A stretch of 64,000 nt of DNA from NCBI GenBank assembly GCA_003151155.1, contig PLWX01000072.1:14483-78482 (forward strand), in the 5' to 3' direction. Shown piece by piece: positions 49,220 to 58,919 of the stretch (position 1 is its first letter; each line of letters begins with the position of its first letter). Source of the stretch: Acidobacteriaceae bacterium (GTDB lineage Bacteria; Acidobacteriota; Terriglobia; Terriglobales; Acidobacteriaceae). A program made the translations under genes and the position numbers. Below the pieces are notes generated by a model. The model did no database searches. It was given only the letters and a program-made list of their open reading frames with translations, and was not told the DNA's origin.

Positions 49220-50563
49220 ATGAGCGAACAGCAAACACAAACGACGGATAAACCGGCAACCTCGGATACCCCCACGAATCTCCGGTTGTGGATCATCCTG
49301 GCCGCGATTCTGTTGGTGATCGTGTTCCTGGTCGGCTTTGTGCCGCGCCATGAGCGCACGAAGAAAATCGACGAGGCTGCGAAGCAGCGCGAGAGCAGCG
49401 CGCCGGCATTGGAGGTCATCAAGGTCCAGCGCTCCAGGGCCAATGCTCACTTGACTATCCCCGGCACCATCACCGCAGTTGTGGAAGCACCGATTTACGC
49501 CCGGGCCTCGGGATACATTTCCAAGCGCTATGTGGATATCGGGGACCATGTGCACGCTGGCCAGTTGTTAGCGCTGATCGATGCTCCCGATCTAGACCAG
49601 CAGGTGGACCAGGCGCGGGCGTCGCTGTTGCAGGCACAATCCGTTCTTGGTCAAATGCAAGCTCAACTGAAATTGGCGACCGTGACCACCGAGCGCTATC
49701 GAGTGCTGGTTGCCAAGGGAGTGCTTTCACGGCAAGACGGTGATACCCAGGAAGCCAACTTGGAAGTCTCCCAGGCGAACGTCAAGGCTGCTGAAAACAG
49801 CGTTGTCGGAAGCCGGGCAAATCTCGATCGTCTGTTGAGACTGCAGGGTTACGAGAAGGTGACTGCTCCCTTTAACGGAATTGTTACGGCGCGGAATGTG
49901 GACGTCGGGACATTGATCTCCGCGACTGGCGCGGGACAGGGTAATACTGCGACCGCGGCAGTTCCGACCGGTCTGAGCCAGGGTGGACAGATGTTCAGCG
50001 TGGCGCAAAGTGAGCGCATGCGCGTCTTCATTGGAATTCCTGAAGCCTATTCCGCATTCGTGAAGATAGGCGAAAGCTCCGATGTCGAAGTCAGCTCATT
50101 ACCTGGGCAAAAATTCACAGGCAAGATTACTCGTACTGCGAACGCAGTCGATCCCGGGACACGCACCTTGCTCACTGAAGTACAGATCGATAATCGTGAG
50201 GGCAAACTTCTGCCGGGAATGTATGGGGTGATTACTTTTGAAAATGTTCGCACCGCGCCACCCCTGGTCATTCCTGCAGATGCCCTGATCTCGCGAGCAC
50301 AGGGGAACATGGTTGCCGTCGTCCGCGATAATGTCGTGCACTTACAGACGATTACGGTGGGTCGCGATTACGGCGCGCAACTCGAAGTTCTGAGCGGATT
50401 GAATGACGGCGATCAGGTGGCGATCAATCCCAGCGATATCGCAACGGAAGGTGCCAAGGTCGTTCCGCGCGAAGCTCCGGCACAACCACAGCCGGCCGGT
50501 GGCCAGCCGGCTAACGGTGCGGGCCAACAAAGCGGCTCGGGGAAGAAGCGCGCTGGCCAATGA
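49220..50563 (+). CDS. RND efflux periplasmic adaptor (MFP) subunit
   Basis: Biotinyl-lipoyl-like region (APIYARASGYISKRYVDIGDHVHAGQLLALIDAPDLDQQVDQA). Confidence 0.94.
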   Translation: MSEQQTQTTDKPATSDTPTNLRLWIILAAILLVIVFLVGFVPRHERTKKIDEAAKQRESSAPALEVIKVQRSRANAHLTIPGTITAVVEAPIYARASGYISKRYVDIGDHVHAGQLLALIDAPDLDQQVDQARASLLQAQSVLGQMQAQLKLATVTTERYRVLVAKGVLSRQDGDTQEANLEVSQANVKAAENSVVGSRANLDRLLRLQGYEKVTAPFNGIVTARNVDVGTLISATGAGQGNTATAAVPTGLSQGGQMFSVAQSERMRVFIGIPEAYSAFVKIGESSDVEVSSLPGQKFTGKITRTANAVDPGTRTLLTEVQIDNREGKLLPGMYGVITFENVRTAPPLVIPADALISRAQGNMVAVVRDNVVHLQTITVGRDYGAQLEVLSGLNDGDQVAINPSDIATEGAKVVPREAPAQPQPAGGQPANGAGQQSGSGKKRAGQ

Positions 50564-52527
50564 CCTCGCAAAAATTGCAGCGGCTGGCTCTGTTCCTGGC
50601 ATTGCTATCGACGCTGAACCTCGCGCAGACTGCGCCTCCTCCTGCCGAACCGCAATCCTCGTCCGAGAGCGGCGTCATCCGGCAGACCGAAAACGACAAC
50701 ACGAAACCGGAGCGGGAACGCCCTCGCGCATCATTCTCATTTCCGTTTCTTAGCGCATATAGCTATCGACGAGTTCCTGACCTGCAACTCGATCACACCA
50801 CGAAACTGGCGACGCTGGTGCAGAACGGTTCACTGCGATTGTCGCTGCAGGACGCGATTGAGCTGGCAGTCGAGAACAATCTCGATGTCGAGATTCATCG
50901 TTATGGCCTGGCGATCGCGGATACTGATGTTCTGCGCGCCCAGGGCGGTGGCTCGACACGCGGATTGGATTACAGCGAGGCGCAGGTTCCAAGCGGCGTC
51001 GGTGGGCCGGGAAGCCCGTTGCTGAACGCAGCCGCGGCCACCGTGAGTCCGACCAATCCAACGATAACCAACACCTTCCAACTGAATCAGATCGAGCAGG
51101 TGCAGACCAACCTTTCGTTGCAGGGCGCTACGCCTTTCTCCACGGGCCCCGCAATTCCGCTGTACGATCCAACCCTGGTTGGCCAGCTCGCATGGGTGAA
51201 GCGCACGCCATTCCTTACGAGTACAACCAGCGGCAGCAGCGTGGGACCGAGTAGCGCAGGGTCCAGCGATACCGAGAACAACACGCTGGCGAACGTATCG
51301 CTGGTACAGGGATTCAGCACGGGAACGCAGTTCCAGGCGGGAGTAAATAACAGTTCGCAGATCCTGACCTCAACAAACTCCAGCGCGAATCCGTTTTTCA
51401 CCGCACCGAACACGATCGCCACCATTTCGCAACCTTTGCTCCGCGGCTTCGGGCCGGGCGTGAATCGCCGATATATACGTATTGCCAAGAACGATCAAAA
51501 GGTTACCCGTCTTATCTTCCGTCAACAGTTGATCGACGTTGTTTCCGGCATTGCGCGACTTTATTACGACCTCGTCAGTCTCCGCGAAGACGTTGCCGTG
51601 AAGCAGGAAACTCTGAATGCGGCGCGTAAGCTCTACTCTGACGACCAGGCGCAAGTCGAAGTCGGTACTTTGCCGCAATTGGAGTTGACGCGCGCGCAAT
51701 CGCTCGTCGCGTCCAGTGAACTCGACCTGGTCAGGTCTCAGGGGCTCGTCGCGCAGCAAGAGACGGTGTTGAAGAGTCAACTGGCACGCCGCGGGTCGGG
51801 CGACGAAATTCTGAAATCTGTGCACATTGAACCGACCGACGTCATCGTGATCCCGGCATCGGACACTCTTCCCCCGGTTGACGATTTGGTGGGGCAAGCT
51901 CTGGTCGCTCGTCCAGATCTTGCGCAGGCAGTGCTGCAAGTGACCAACGGGAGGATTACCCTCGAAGGTTCAAAGAATGAACTGCTTCCGGAACTCGATC
52001 TTTTCGGCAGCCTGCAAACCCACGGAACGATCGGATCCAGCTCGCTGGCGCCAAGTATTCCAAGTCCGGTCACGACGCCTGCGAGTGCCACGGCACGAAT
52101 CTACGAAGCAGGAATCCAACTCACCTTGCCGCTTCGTAACCGGATAGCGCAGGCCGATGCCCAGCGCGATACGCTCCAGGTTCGCCAGATGCAAGCCCGC
52201 CTGCAACAGCTGGAGAACCAGGTACGCGTCGAAGTGCAGAACGCTTACTCGGCGCTGCAAGTGGCCCGTACGGCGTATAGCGCTGCGGTCAACAGCCGGC
52301 AATACCAGGAGCAGGTGCTGCAAGCCGATCGTGACCGGCTATCCGTGGGTGCGACGTCAAACTTCTTTATCATCCAGGACGCCAGTTATCTTGCCCAGGC
52401 CCGCTCTACCGAAGTAGCGGCGCGCAGCACGTACATTGAGGCGAAGGTTGCTCTCGACCGGGCGATTGGCACCGTTCTCGAAAATAATCACATTGACCTC
52501 GATGACGCGGTCCGTGGCGTAAAGTAA
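50560..52527 (+). CDS. TolC-family outer membrane efflux protein
   Basis: Long helical OEP repeats; ATGA overlap with the MFP gene. Confidence 0.92.
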   Translation: MTSQKLQRLALFLALLSTLNLAQTAPPPAEPQSSSESGVIRQTENDNTKPERERPRASFSFPFLSAYSYRRVPDLQLDHTTKLATLVQNGSLRLSLQDAIELAVENNLDVEIHRYGLAIADTDVLRAQGGGSTRGLDYSEAQVPSGVGGPGSPLLNAAAATVSPTNPTITNTFQLNQIEQVQTNLSLQGATPFSTGPAIPLYDPTLVGQLAWVKRTPFLTSTTSGSSVGPSSAGSSDTENNTLANVSLVQGFSTGTQFQAGVNNSSQILTSTNSSANPFFTAPNTIATISQPLLRGFGPGVNRRYIRIAKNDQKVTRLIFRQQLIDVVSGIARLYYDLVSLREDVAVKQETLNAARKLYSDDQAQVEVGTLPQLELTRAQSLVASSELDLVRSQGLVAQQETVLKSQLARRGSGDEILKSVHIEPTDVIVIPASDTLPPVDDLVGQALVARPDLAQAVLQVTNGRITLEGSKNELLPELDLFGSLQTHGTIGSSSLAPSIPSPVTTPASATARIYEAGIQLTLPLRNRIAQADAQRDTLQVRQMQARLQQLENQVRVEVQNAYSALQVARTAYSAAVNSRQYQEQVLQADRDRLSVGATSNFFIIQDASYLAQARSTEVAARSTYIEAKVALDRAIGTVLENNHIDLDDAVRGVK

Positions 52528-52575
52528 ACGCTTGCATTCGAACTTGAAATAATCCGGCAGTAGCGGAGGGGATAG

Positions 52576-53538
52576 ATGCGCCCTGTAGTTCTGTCGATCG
52601 TACTTTTGTGCTGCAGCTTTGTTCCTGCGCAGGAAACAGTGACCCCACCGCCTGCGCAGACCCCTCAACCCCCGACGCCTGCAGCGCCTGCCGCGACGGT
52701 CGAGCAGGAATCCACCACGCCCCCCGCACCCTCGACCGAAAAAGAATCACTACCCGCGCCGAAGAACGACAAGAAACAGACGCCACGCGAAGAGGCCTGG
52801 GAAATTCTCCGTCTCGGGGCACAAAACAAGAGTGCAGACCGCAGAACCAAGTCGATCGGCGTTCTTGGTCTTGTTCCCAACAATGCCGAGGCGCGAAAGT
52901 TTGCTGAAACAGGCTTGCAAGATTCAGATCCACGAGTTCGTGCTGCTGCAGCCACTGCGCTCGGGGAAATGGGAGCGAAACCATCCATCGCGCTTCTCGA
53001 GAAGCAATTGGACGACGACGACACGGGAGTTGTTCTTGCCGCTGCCAAAGCGCTGCTGGCAATGAACGACAAGGCCGGTTATGAGGTCTATTACGCAGTG
53101 CTCACCGGGGAGCGCAAGGCCAAGGGATCACTGATTCACGAGCAGATGAAGATTCTGCACGATAAGAAGAAGATGGCGGAAATCGGTATCGATGAAGGGT
53201 TAGGATTCGTTCCGTTCGCCGGCATGGGGTATACCGCCTACAAAATGCTCGCCAAGGACGAGGTGTCACCGGTGCGTGCCGCCGCAGCTCGTGCGCTGGC
53301 ACAAGACCCTGATCCGGCGAGCGCGCACGCGCTGGCAGACGCGGTGGGCGACAAAAGCTGGATTGTGCGTAAGGCGGCAATCGATGCGCTTGCGAAACGC
53401 AACGATCCCAACTGGCTGAAAGCCGTGATTCCCGCAATGGCGGACGAGAAAGATATTGTGATGTACACCGGGGCCGCTGCCGTTATTCACCTGACTGATG
53501 TGCCACCGCGGAATACAAAACGTCGAAAGAAGAAATAG
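52576..53538 (+). CDS. Exported HEAT-repeat protein
   Basis: Signal peptide, Pro-rich linker, HEAT repeats (DSDPRVRAAAATALGEMGAKPSIALLEKQLDDDDTGVVLAAAKALLAM). Confidence 0.85.
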   Translation: MRPVVLSIVLLCCSFVPAQETVTPPPAQTPQPPTPAAPAATVEQESTTPPAPSTEKESLPAPKNDKKQTPREEAWEILRLGAQNKSADRRTKSIGVLGLVPNNAEARKFAETGLQDSDPRVRAAAATALGEMGAKPSIALLEKQLDDDDTGVVLAAAKALLAMNDKAGYEVYYAVLTGERKAKGSLIHEQMKILHDKKKMAEIGIDEGLGFVPFAGMGYTAYKMLAKDEVSPVRAAAARALAQDPDPASAHALADAVGDKSWIVRKAAIDALAKRNDPNWLKAVIPAMADEKDIVMYTGAAAVIHLTDVPPRNTKRRKKK

Positions 53539-53546
53539 CCAGCGTG

Positions 53547-53780
53547 TTATTGCAGAACTTTGTCGGCCAATTGGGCCAGTAAGGCCGCGCGCAGGCGAAC
53601 ATTTTCCTCCATTTCGATCGCGAAATGATGCTTGCAAAAACCCTCCTGTTTGCCGTGATCGCACACAACAAAACGCAATTCACATGGCTTTGCATTCTGC
53701 TCGGTAACTTGGCGCACCTGGTGCCATTTGCAGCTACGAACATCCGGAAATTTATTGGGGTCGTATTTCTCGATTTTCAT
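53547..53780 (-). CDS. Small Cys/His-containing protein of unknown function
   Basis: 77 aa; SCKWHQ...KPCELRFVVCDHGKQEGFCKHHFAIEME suggests metal binding. Confidence 0.55.
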   Translation of the reverse strand: MKIEKYDPNKFPDVRSCKWHQVRQVTEQNAKPCELRFVVCDHGKQEGFCKHHFAIEMEENVRLRAALLAQLADKVLQ

Positions 53781-53836
53781 GGAATCGCCTTCCCAGGCAT
53801 CCTCTCCTAGCGCCTTGAGACTATAAAACCGATCAA

Positions 53837-53973
53837 TTCCCTTTAGGGAAACGTATTTTTAGGGAAATCTTACCTGAAGGGGCCGGGGAATTAATGCCGG
53901 ATTATCGTTATTGTTCCACAAAACGTCGGGTAAACAGTTGCAAAACCATGTAACTGTAACGATTCTTCCCTAA
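53837..53973. repeat. Multiple TTAGGGAA motif copies in an intergenic region
   Basis: TTTAGGGAAA at 53842-53851 and 53858-53867 (direct), TTCCCT-tt-AGGGAA at 53837-53850, TTCCCTAA at 53966-53973. Confidence 0.45.
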
Positions 53974-54057
53974 GCAATGGGTGCACGAAGGTGAGTCCCA
54001 CATCCGAGGGAGTGTCAAACGAGAGTGAAGCAGCGAAACTGTTACGTGGCGACCAAC

Positions 54058-54255
54058 ATGAATTCGACGTTCAATCGACTCGACCCTGAGCAGGGCAAAG
54101 CAGAACAGATCGCGCTAAACGACCTGCTCGAAGTTGAAGCTTGCCTCCGGGACATGTTGCAGTCCACGAGTGATTCCACAGTTCTGCAGCGTCTTTTCAA
54201 TCTTCATCGAGAAATCCAGCGGTACGTCGCCGAAGTGAACGAAAAAAAGGAATAG
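54058..54255 (+). CDS. Small helical protein of unknown function
   Basis: MNSTFNRLDPEQGKAEQIALNDLLEVEACLRDMLQSTSDSTVLQRLFNLHREIQRYVAEVNEKKE; start uncertain (54025 or 54058). Confidence 0.45.
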   Translation: MNSTFNRLDPEQGKAEQIALNDLLEVEACLRDMLQSTSDSTVLQRLFNLHREIQRYVAEVNEKKE

Positions 54256-54360
54256 CCTCTCCTTTCGTAACCCTGCCCAGCTTCTGAACGCGTGCAAACC
54301 GAGCGTCATTCCTGACATCCTACTGCGGTTGGCATTCTTATAAAGGCATGTGGAGAAATC

Positions 54361-54675
54361 ATGAAGCGCTTTGTGTTATGGACGGCAGGAATTGTTTGCG
54401 GGTTGTGGGTTGCAGGCCAATTGCGAGAAGCGGGAGGTCGGGTTGCGAAACGCAGCGCAGGCCTGGATCTGAATCAATGCACCCGCGAAGATTTGCTTGC
54501 CCTTCCCGGCATGACCGTTGCATTTACGGATCGCATCATCGCGAATCGGCCCTATCGGCATCGCCTTGATCTGGTAGCACGGATGGTAGTACCGAGCGGG
54601 ATTTACCAAAATATACGCGATCTTGTGGATGTAGAGACAGGCGCCGCGGGCCGATCGGTTCATGCCGCTTCCTGA
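54361..54675 (+). CDS. Helix-hairpin-helix domain protein with N-terminal hydrophobic segment
   Basis: LDLNQCTREDLLALPGMTVAFTDRIIANRPYRHRLDLVAR. Confidence 0.65.
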   Translation: MKRFVLWTAGIVCGLWVAGQLREAGGRVAKRSAGLDLNQCTREDLLALPGMTVAFTDRIIANRPYRHRLDLVARMVVPSGIYQNIRDLVDVETGAAGRSVHAAS

Positions 54676-54774
54676 TCGAGACCGCGAGCAGCTCTCGATT
54701 TCTGGCAAACCTAAAGCTAAGAGTGCATCCAACCCTGAGGTAGACGCTAACCAGCGCTCAGGGAGAAAACACTT

Positions 54775-55179
54775 ATGCGAAACAAACTTCTCACGATTGC
54801 CACTGCCGTGATCTTTTCAACCGGTATTGCCGTGGCGCAAAGCAGCACCGGAACGGCTGCGGCGGGAAATGAAGGCAGCGGTGCAGGTAGCGGAGCCAGC
54901 AGCGGCCAGAGCACGCCCTCTACCTCGTCGAGCCAAACCGGATCGAGCACGTCCAGCTCGCCCTCGTCAACGACCTCGCCTTCTTCGAGTTCCAACTCAG
55001 ACATGAATGCGACCTCACCGTCCGGCACAAGCCCCACTTCGCCCAGCTCTGGCTCCAGCGGCTCAGATACGAATGCTTCGAGCCCGAGCAGCACCACCAG
55101 TCCCTCCTCGACTTCCACTCCGAACAGCACGGACCCGAACGGCTCGAATCCGAGTACCAGCACGACTCCGCATAACTAG
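54775..55179 (+). CDS. Exported Ser/Thr/Pro/Asn-rich low-complexity protein
   Basis: Signal peptide MRNKLLTIATAVIFSTGIAVAQ then a mature region that is almost entirely S/T/P/G/N. Confidence 0.65.
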   Translation: MRNKLLTIATAVIFSTGIAVAQSSTGTAAAGNEGSGAGSGASSGQSTPSTSSSQTGSSTSSSPSSTTSPSSSSNSDMNATSPSGTSPTSPSSGSSGSDTNASSPSSTTSPSSTSTPNSTDPNGSNPSTSTTPHN

Positions 55180-55206
55180 GCGGGGTTTTCAGTTCATCAA
55201 AGGATC

Positions 55207-55231
55207 AAGCCGTGGCGCGATGCCACGGCTT
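55207..55231 (+). terminator. Terminator-like hairpin
   Basis: AAGCCGTGGC-gcgat-GCCACGGCTT, 10-bp perfect stem, T-rich downstream. Confidence 0.75.
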
Positions 55232-55268
55232 TCTATTGTCTTCATTCGATAGGTTAGTATCGTTGCGT

Positions 55269-55553
55269 ATGCGACGACGGTTCATGTTCGCGATCGCGAT
55301 CACATTCGGTTCGGCGATTGTGCTTTTTGCAGCGGACTACGCTTGGCTCCGCGTGCGGATTGCCAGGAGCGACGCTGCCTTTGATACCGTCCGAGTTGAC
55401 GTTGTGGAGCAGATTCCGCAAAAGGGGAACAAGGCGGAATATGTACCCGAAGATCCGCAGCTGCAAAGCTGCGTGCGCTCGATCTTCCCCCATATGGACC
55501 AGCAGCCCTGCTGGTATCTGAAACGCCACGCACACCAGCAAATCAATTTCTGA
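55269..55553 (+). CDS. Small single-TM protein of unknown function
   Basis: MRRRFMFAIAITFGSAIVLFAADYAWLRVRIAR...; two Cys in the extracytoplasmic part. Confidence 0.5.
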   Translation: MRRRFMFAIAITFGSAIVLFAADYAWLRVRIARSDAAFDTVRVDVVEQIPQKGNKAEYVPEDPQLQSCVRSIFPHMDQQPCWYLKRHAHQQINF

Positions 55554-55629
55554 ACCAGGCCCTAGGCCGCCAACGCAGGTCGCACTTCCTTCATCTAGCT
55601 AAGGAACACACTCCCCAGGAGAATTCACG

Positions 55630-56136
55630 ATGTCCCTTTTCTCGATCAAGCTGGAAAACCTGCAGAACCTTTTTGTCGAACAGTTGCGCGACCTTTACGA
55701 CGGTGAGAAGCAGATCACGAAGGCCCTGCCCAAATTGATTGAGAAAGCCAACAATCCGGAGTTGAAAGACGCCCTCCAGGAACACCTCGACGTTACCAAC
55801 GAACAGATCAAGCGCCTCGAACAGATTTCCCACATACTGGGAGAAAAAGCGTCCGGCGAAACCTGCAAAGGTATGAAGGGGGTTCTTGCCGAAGGCGATA
55901 GCGTGGTTGGCGACGCTGAGGACAACAGTGTCCGTGACGCCAGCATCATTGCATCCGCCCAGCGCGTGGAACACTACGAAATTGCGGGCTATGGCACGGT
56001 TCGTACCTACGCAAAATTGCTGGGGAAGAACGACATTGCCAATCTACTTGAGCAGACCTTGCAGGAAGAGAAAGAAGCGGACCAAACGCTGAGCGAGATC
56101 GCTGAGAGCGTGAACGTGGAAGCGAAAGCCGCCTAG
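55630..56136 (+). CDS. DUF892 (YciE/YciF-type) ferritin-like protein
   Basis: LFVEQLRDLYDGEKQITKALPKLIEKANNPELKDALQEHLDVTNEQIKRLEQI...RVEHYEIAGYGT. Confidence 0.92.
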   Translation: MSLFSIKLENLQNLFVEQLRDLYDGEKQITKALPKLIEKANNPELKDALQEHLDVTNEQIKRLEQISHILGEKASGETCKGMKGVLAEGDSVVGDAEDNSVRDASIIASAQRVEHYEIAGYGTVRTYAKLLGKNDIANLLEQTLQEEKEADQTLSEIAESVNVEAKAA

Positions 56137-56151
56137 GCTGGCTGTGAAATA

Positions 56152-56177
56152 AAAGGCGGAACGAGAGTCCCGCCTTT
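56152..56177 (+). terminator. Terminator-like hairpin
   Basis: AAAGGCGG-aacgagagtc-CCGCCTTT. Confidence 0.65.
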
Positions 56178-56194
56178 CTGTGTCTTCTAGTAAC

Positions 56195-56947
56195 TCAATA
56201 TTTCACAATCTTGGCAAAGTTTTGCGGGTCTAAACTCGCGCCACCTACCAGTGCGCCATCGATGTCGGGTTGCGACATCAGCGATTTCGCATTGTCGGGT
56301 TTCACACTGCCACCGTATTGAATGCGCAGTGCTGAAGCGAACTCTTTGCCAAAGGATTTCTCCGCTTCGTGACGAATGACCATGTGCGCTTCTTCCGCGA
56401 TTTCGGGGGTTGCGGTTTTTCCGGTTCCAATCGCCCATACCGGTTCGTAGGCGACAACCAGCTTCGCAGCTTTCTTCGCGGAGATTCCACGAAACGCTCG
56501 TGAACACTGACGCCGCAGGACGTCTTCCGTAAGGTTCGCTTCGCGCTCTTCCAGCACCTCTCCGACGCAGACGATCGGCGTTAGCCCGTGCTCGAGAGCG
56601 ACTTCGAGCTTGCGATTGACGGTGTCATCGGTCTCGTTGAAGTACTGCCGGCGTTCCGAGTGGCCGATGATCACATGGGTTACGCCTTCGGCTACCAGCA
56701 TCTCAGGCGAGCATTCGCCGGTGAACGCACCTTCCTTCTCCCAGTGCATGTTTTGGGCACCGACCATAACGTTCGATCCCTTGGTGGCTCCCACTACCGC
56801 TATCAGCGAGATGAAGGGAGGGCAGAGCACGATCTCATCGCGCTTGTGATCGGCCACCAGCGGCAGGAATGCCGTTACGAACTCGCGTGCCTGTTGTGGC
56901 GTTTTATACATCTTCCAGTTACCGGCAATAATCTTTTTACGGCTCAT
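56195..56947 (-). CDS. tpiA: Triosephosphate isomerase
   Basis: MSRKKIIAGNWKMYKT; THVIIGHSERRQYF; VVAYEPVWAIGTGKTA. Confidence 0.97.
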   Translation of the reverse strand: MSRKKIIAGNWKMYKTPQQAREFVTAFLPLVADHKRDEIVLCPPFISLIAVVGATKGSNVMVGAQNMHWEKEGAFTGECSPEMLVAEGVTHVIIGHSERRQYFNETDDTVNRKLEVALEHGLTPIVCVGEVLEEREANLTEDVLRRQCSRAFRGISAKKAAKLVVAYEPVWAIGTGKTATPEIAEEAHMVIRHEAEKSFGKEFASALRIQYGGSVKPDNAKSLMSQPDIDGALVGGASLDPQNFAKIVKY

Positions 56948-57522
56948 TTCAAATATTCCATTTCCCATTGGCGCGCTGCGGCGACATAGACGTCGAGCGT
57001 GCTGCTGTCAAAAAGTGCGAAACGTACTTCCTTTACGAATGAAGTCTTCTGGAGGGCTTCCGCGACGGTCTGGATCGCGACTCGGGCGGCTTCGTTGACC
57101 GGGTAGCGATACGCTCCGGTTGAAATTGAAGGGAACGCCAAGGTATTGACTGAATTTTCGTCGGCGACTCGAATGGATTCCCGATAGGCGCTCGCGAGGG
57201 TCTTTGCCTCGTTGCGATTTCCACCACTCCATACCGGACCGACCGTATGAATTACATATTTCGCCGGGAGACGTCCAGCGGTAGTCATTACCGCTTTTCC
57301 CGCGGGCAGCCTCCCAATTTTCGCGACGATGCGCTGACATTCCTGGAGGATAGACGGCCCTCCATTGCGGTGGATTGCACCATCCACCCCGCCGCCGCCG
57401 AGCAGGGTGGAATTGGCGGCATTCACGATGGCGTCAACCGAGAGTTTCGTGATGTCCGTTGGCCCGTCGAAGACAATTGCTTTCCCGCCTTCGAGGACCA
57501 GCGTATATCCAGTTTCCGGCAC
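56944..57522 (-). CDS. Macro domain protein (ADP-ribose/O-acetyl-ADP-ribose hydrolase, MacroD type)
   Basis: DAIVNAANSTLLGGGGVDGAIHRNGG; VIHTVGPVW; AFPSISTGAYRYP; ATGA overlap with tpiA. Confidence 0.94.
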   Translation of the reverse strand: MPETGYTLVLEGGKAIVFDGPTDITKLSVDAIVNAANSTLLGGGGVDGAIHRNGGPSILQECQRIVAKIGRLPAGKAVMTTAGRLPAKYVIHTVGPVWSGGNRNEAKTLASAYRESIRVADENSVNTLAFPSISTGAYRYPVNEAARVAIQTVAEALQKTSFVKEVRFALFDSSTLDVYVAAARQWEMEYLK

Positions 57523-57531
57523 GAAGCGCTC

Positions 57532-58743
57532 CTACTTGTTGGTGAGCGCTTCTACGCCCGGCAGTTTCTTGCCTTCGAGAAATTCCAGCGATGCTCCCCC
57601 ACCTGTCGATATATGGGTGATTTTGTCGGCCACGCCCGCGTCGTGAACGGCCGCGACACTATCCCCCCCGCCGACGATGGAAGTGGCTCCGGCATTGCCG
57701 GCCACTGCTTTTGCGATGGCGCGTGTTCCCCTGGCGAAGTGCTCGAACTCAAAAACACCCATCGGGCCATTCCAGACGATGGTACGTGCTTTCGCGATCT
57801 CCGCGGAGAACAGCTCGACTGTCTTCGGACCGATATCCAGCGCCATTTTGTCGGCCGGAATAGGTTGGCCTTCGCCAATCTGTTCGGGATGCGCCTGCGC
57901 GTCGAACTTGTCGGCCACCACGTGATCGACTGGTAAGAGGAACTTCAGATTGCGGGCCTTGGCGTCGGCAAGCAACTGTTTGGCGAGATCAAGTTTATCC
58001 GCTTCGAACAGCGATTTTCCGATTTCCTGACCTTGTGCCTTGAGGAAGGTATAGGCCATGCCGCCGCCGATGATGATGGCATCGACTTTGGTCATCAGGT
58101 TCTGGATTACTCCGATCTTATCGCTGACCTTGGCCCCCCCGAGGATGGCGACGAACGGATGTTGGGGATGGGACAACGCTTTGCCGAGATATTCAAGTTC
58201 TTTCTGCATGAGCAGGCCGGCAGCCGACTTCTCCATGAACCTGGTGATACCGACGGTCGAGGAGTGTGCTCGATGTGCCGACCCGAAGGCGTCATTGACG
58301 TAAATCTCTGCGAGCATGGCCAGTTGCTTGGAGAAAGCCTCGTCATTCTTTTCTTCTTCCGCGTGGAAGCGGACGTTCTCCAACAAGAGCGCTTGGCCTT
58401 TTTCCAGCTGCTTTGACATCTCGACGGCTTGTGCACCGATACAGTCTGGCGAGAAGCCGACGTTTTCCGACGGGCCCATCACGTGATCCAGCAGCACCCG
58501 CAACCGTTCCGCGACCGGTTTAAGACTCATCTTCGGATTCGGTTTGCCTTTCGGCCGTCCGAGGTGAGAGCAGAGAATCAGGCGGGCACCGTGACGGAGC
58601 GCATATTCGATGGTAGGCAGTGTCTCGCGAATACGGGTGTCGTCCGTGACGCGACCGTTTTCATCGAGAGGAACGTTGAAATCCACACGCATAAAAACGC
58701 GCTTATTGCTGAGTTGCAGATCTTTAATCGAGAGCTTGGACAT
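57532..58743 (-). CDS. pgk: Phosphoglycerate kinase
   Basis: [78 protein letters not shown]. Confidence 0.97.
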   Translation of the reverse strand: MSKLSIKDLQLSNKRVFMRVDFNVPLDENGRVTDDTRIRETLPTIEYALRHGARLILCSHLGRPKGKPNPKMSLKPVAERLRVLLDHVMGPSENVGFSPDCIGAQAVEMSKQLEKGQALLLENVRFHAEEEKNDEAFSKQLAMLAEIYVNDAFGSAHRAHSSTVGITRFMEKSAAGLLMQKELEYLGKALSHPQHPFVAILGGAKVSDKIGVIQNLMTKVDAIIIGGGMAYTFLKAQGQEIGKSLFEADKLDLAKQLLADAKARNLKFLLPVDHVVADKFDAQAHPEQIGEGQPIPADKMALDIGPKTVELFSAEIAKARTIVWNGPMGVFEFEHFARGTRAIAKAVAGNAGATSIVGGGDSVAAVHDAGVADKITHISTGGGASLEFLEGKKLPGVEALTNK

Positions 58744-58919
58744 GAAATGAACTCCGCGCGCGCCGGAATCGAGGAACAGGCGAGGCGCGCCTCGTGAACA
58801 GGAATGCATCGGTTTGGATCAGGGCACGATTTCGTCGTGCCGCCAAATGCTAGAGACTGCGGGCTCTCACCCTTGCAAGAACTTCGGGGCCGAACTCATT
58901 GCCCGGCCCCTTTTGCCTT

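Noticed and set aside
54747-55163. 138-aa Glu/Val/Leu-rich minus-strand ORF
   Set aside because: Complement of the Ser/Thr-rich repeat region; composition is a by-product of that repeat.
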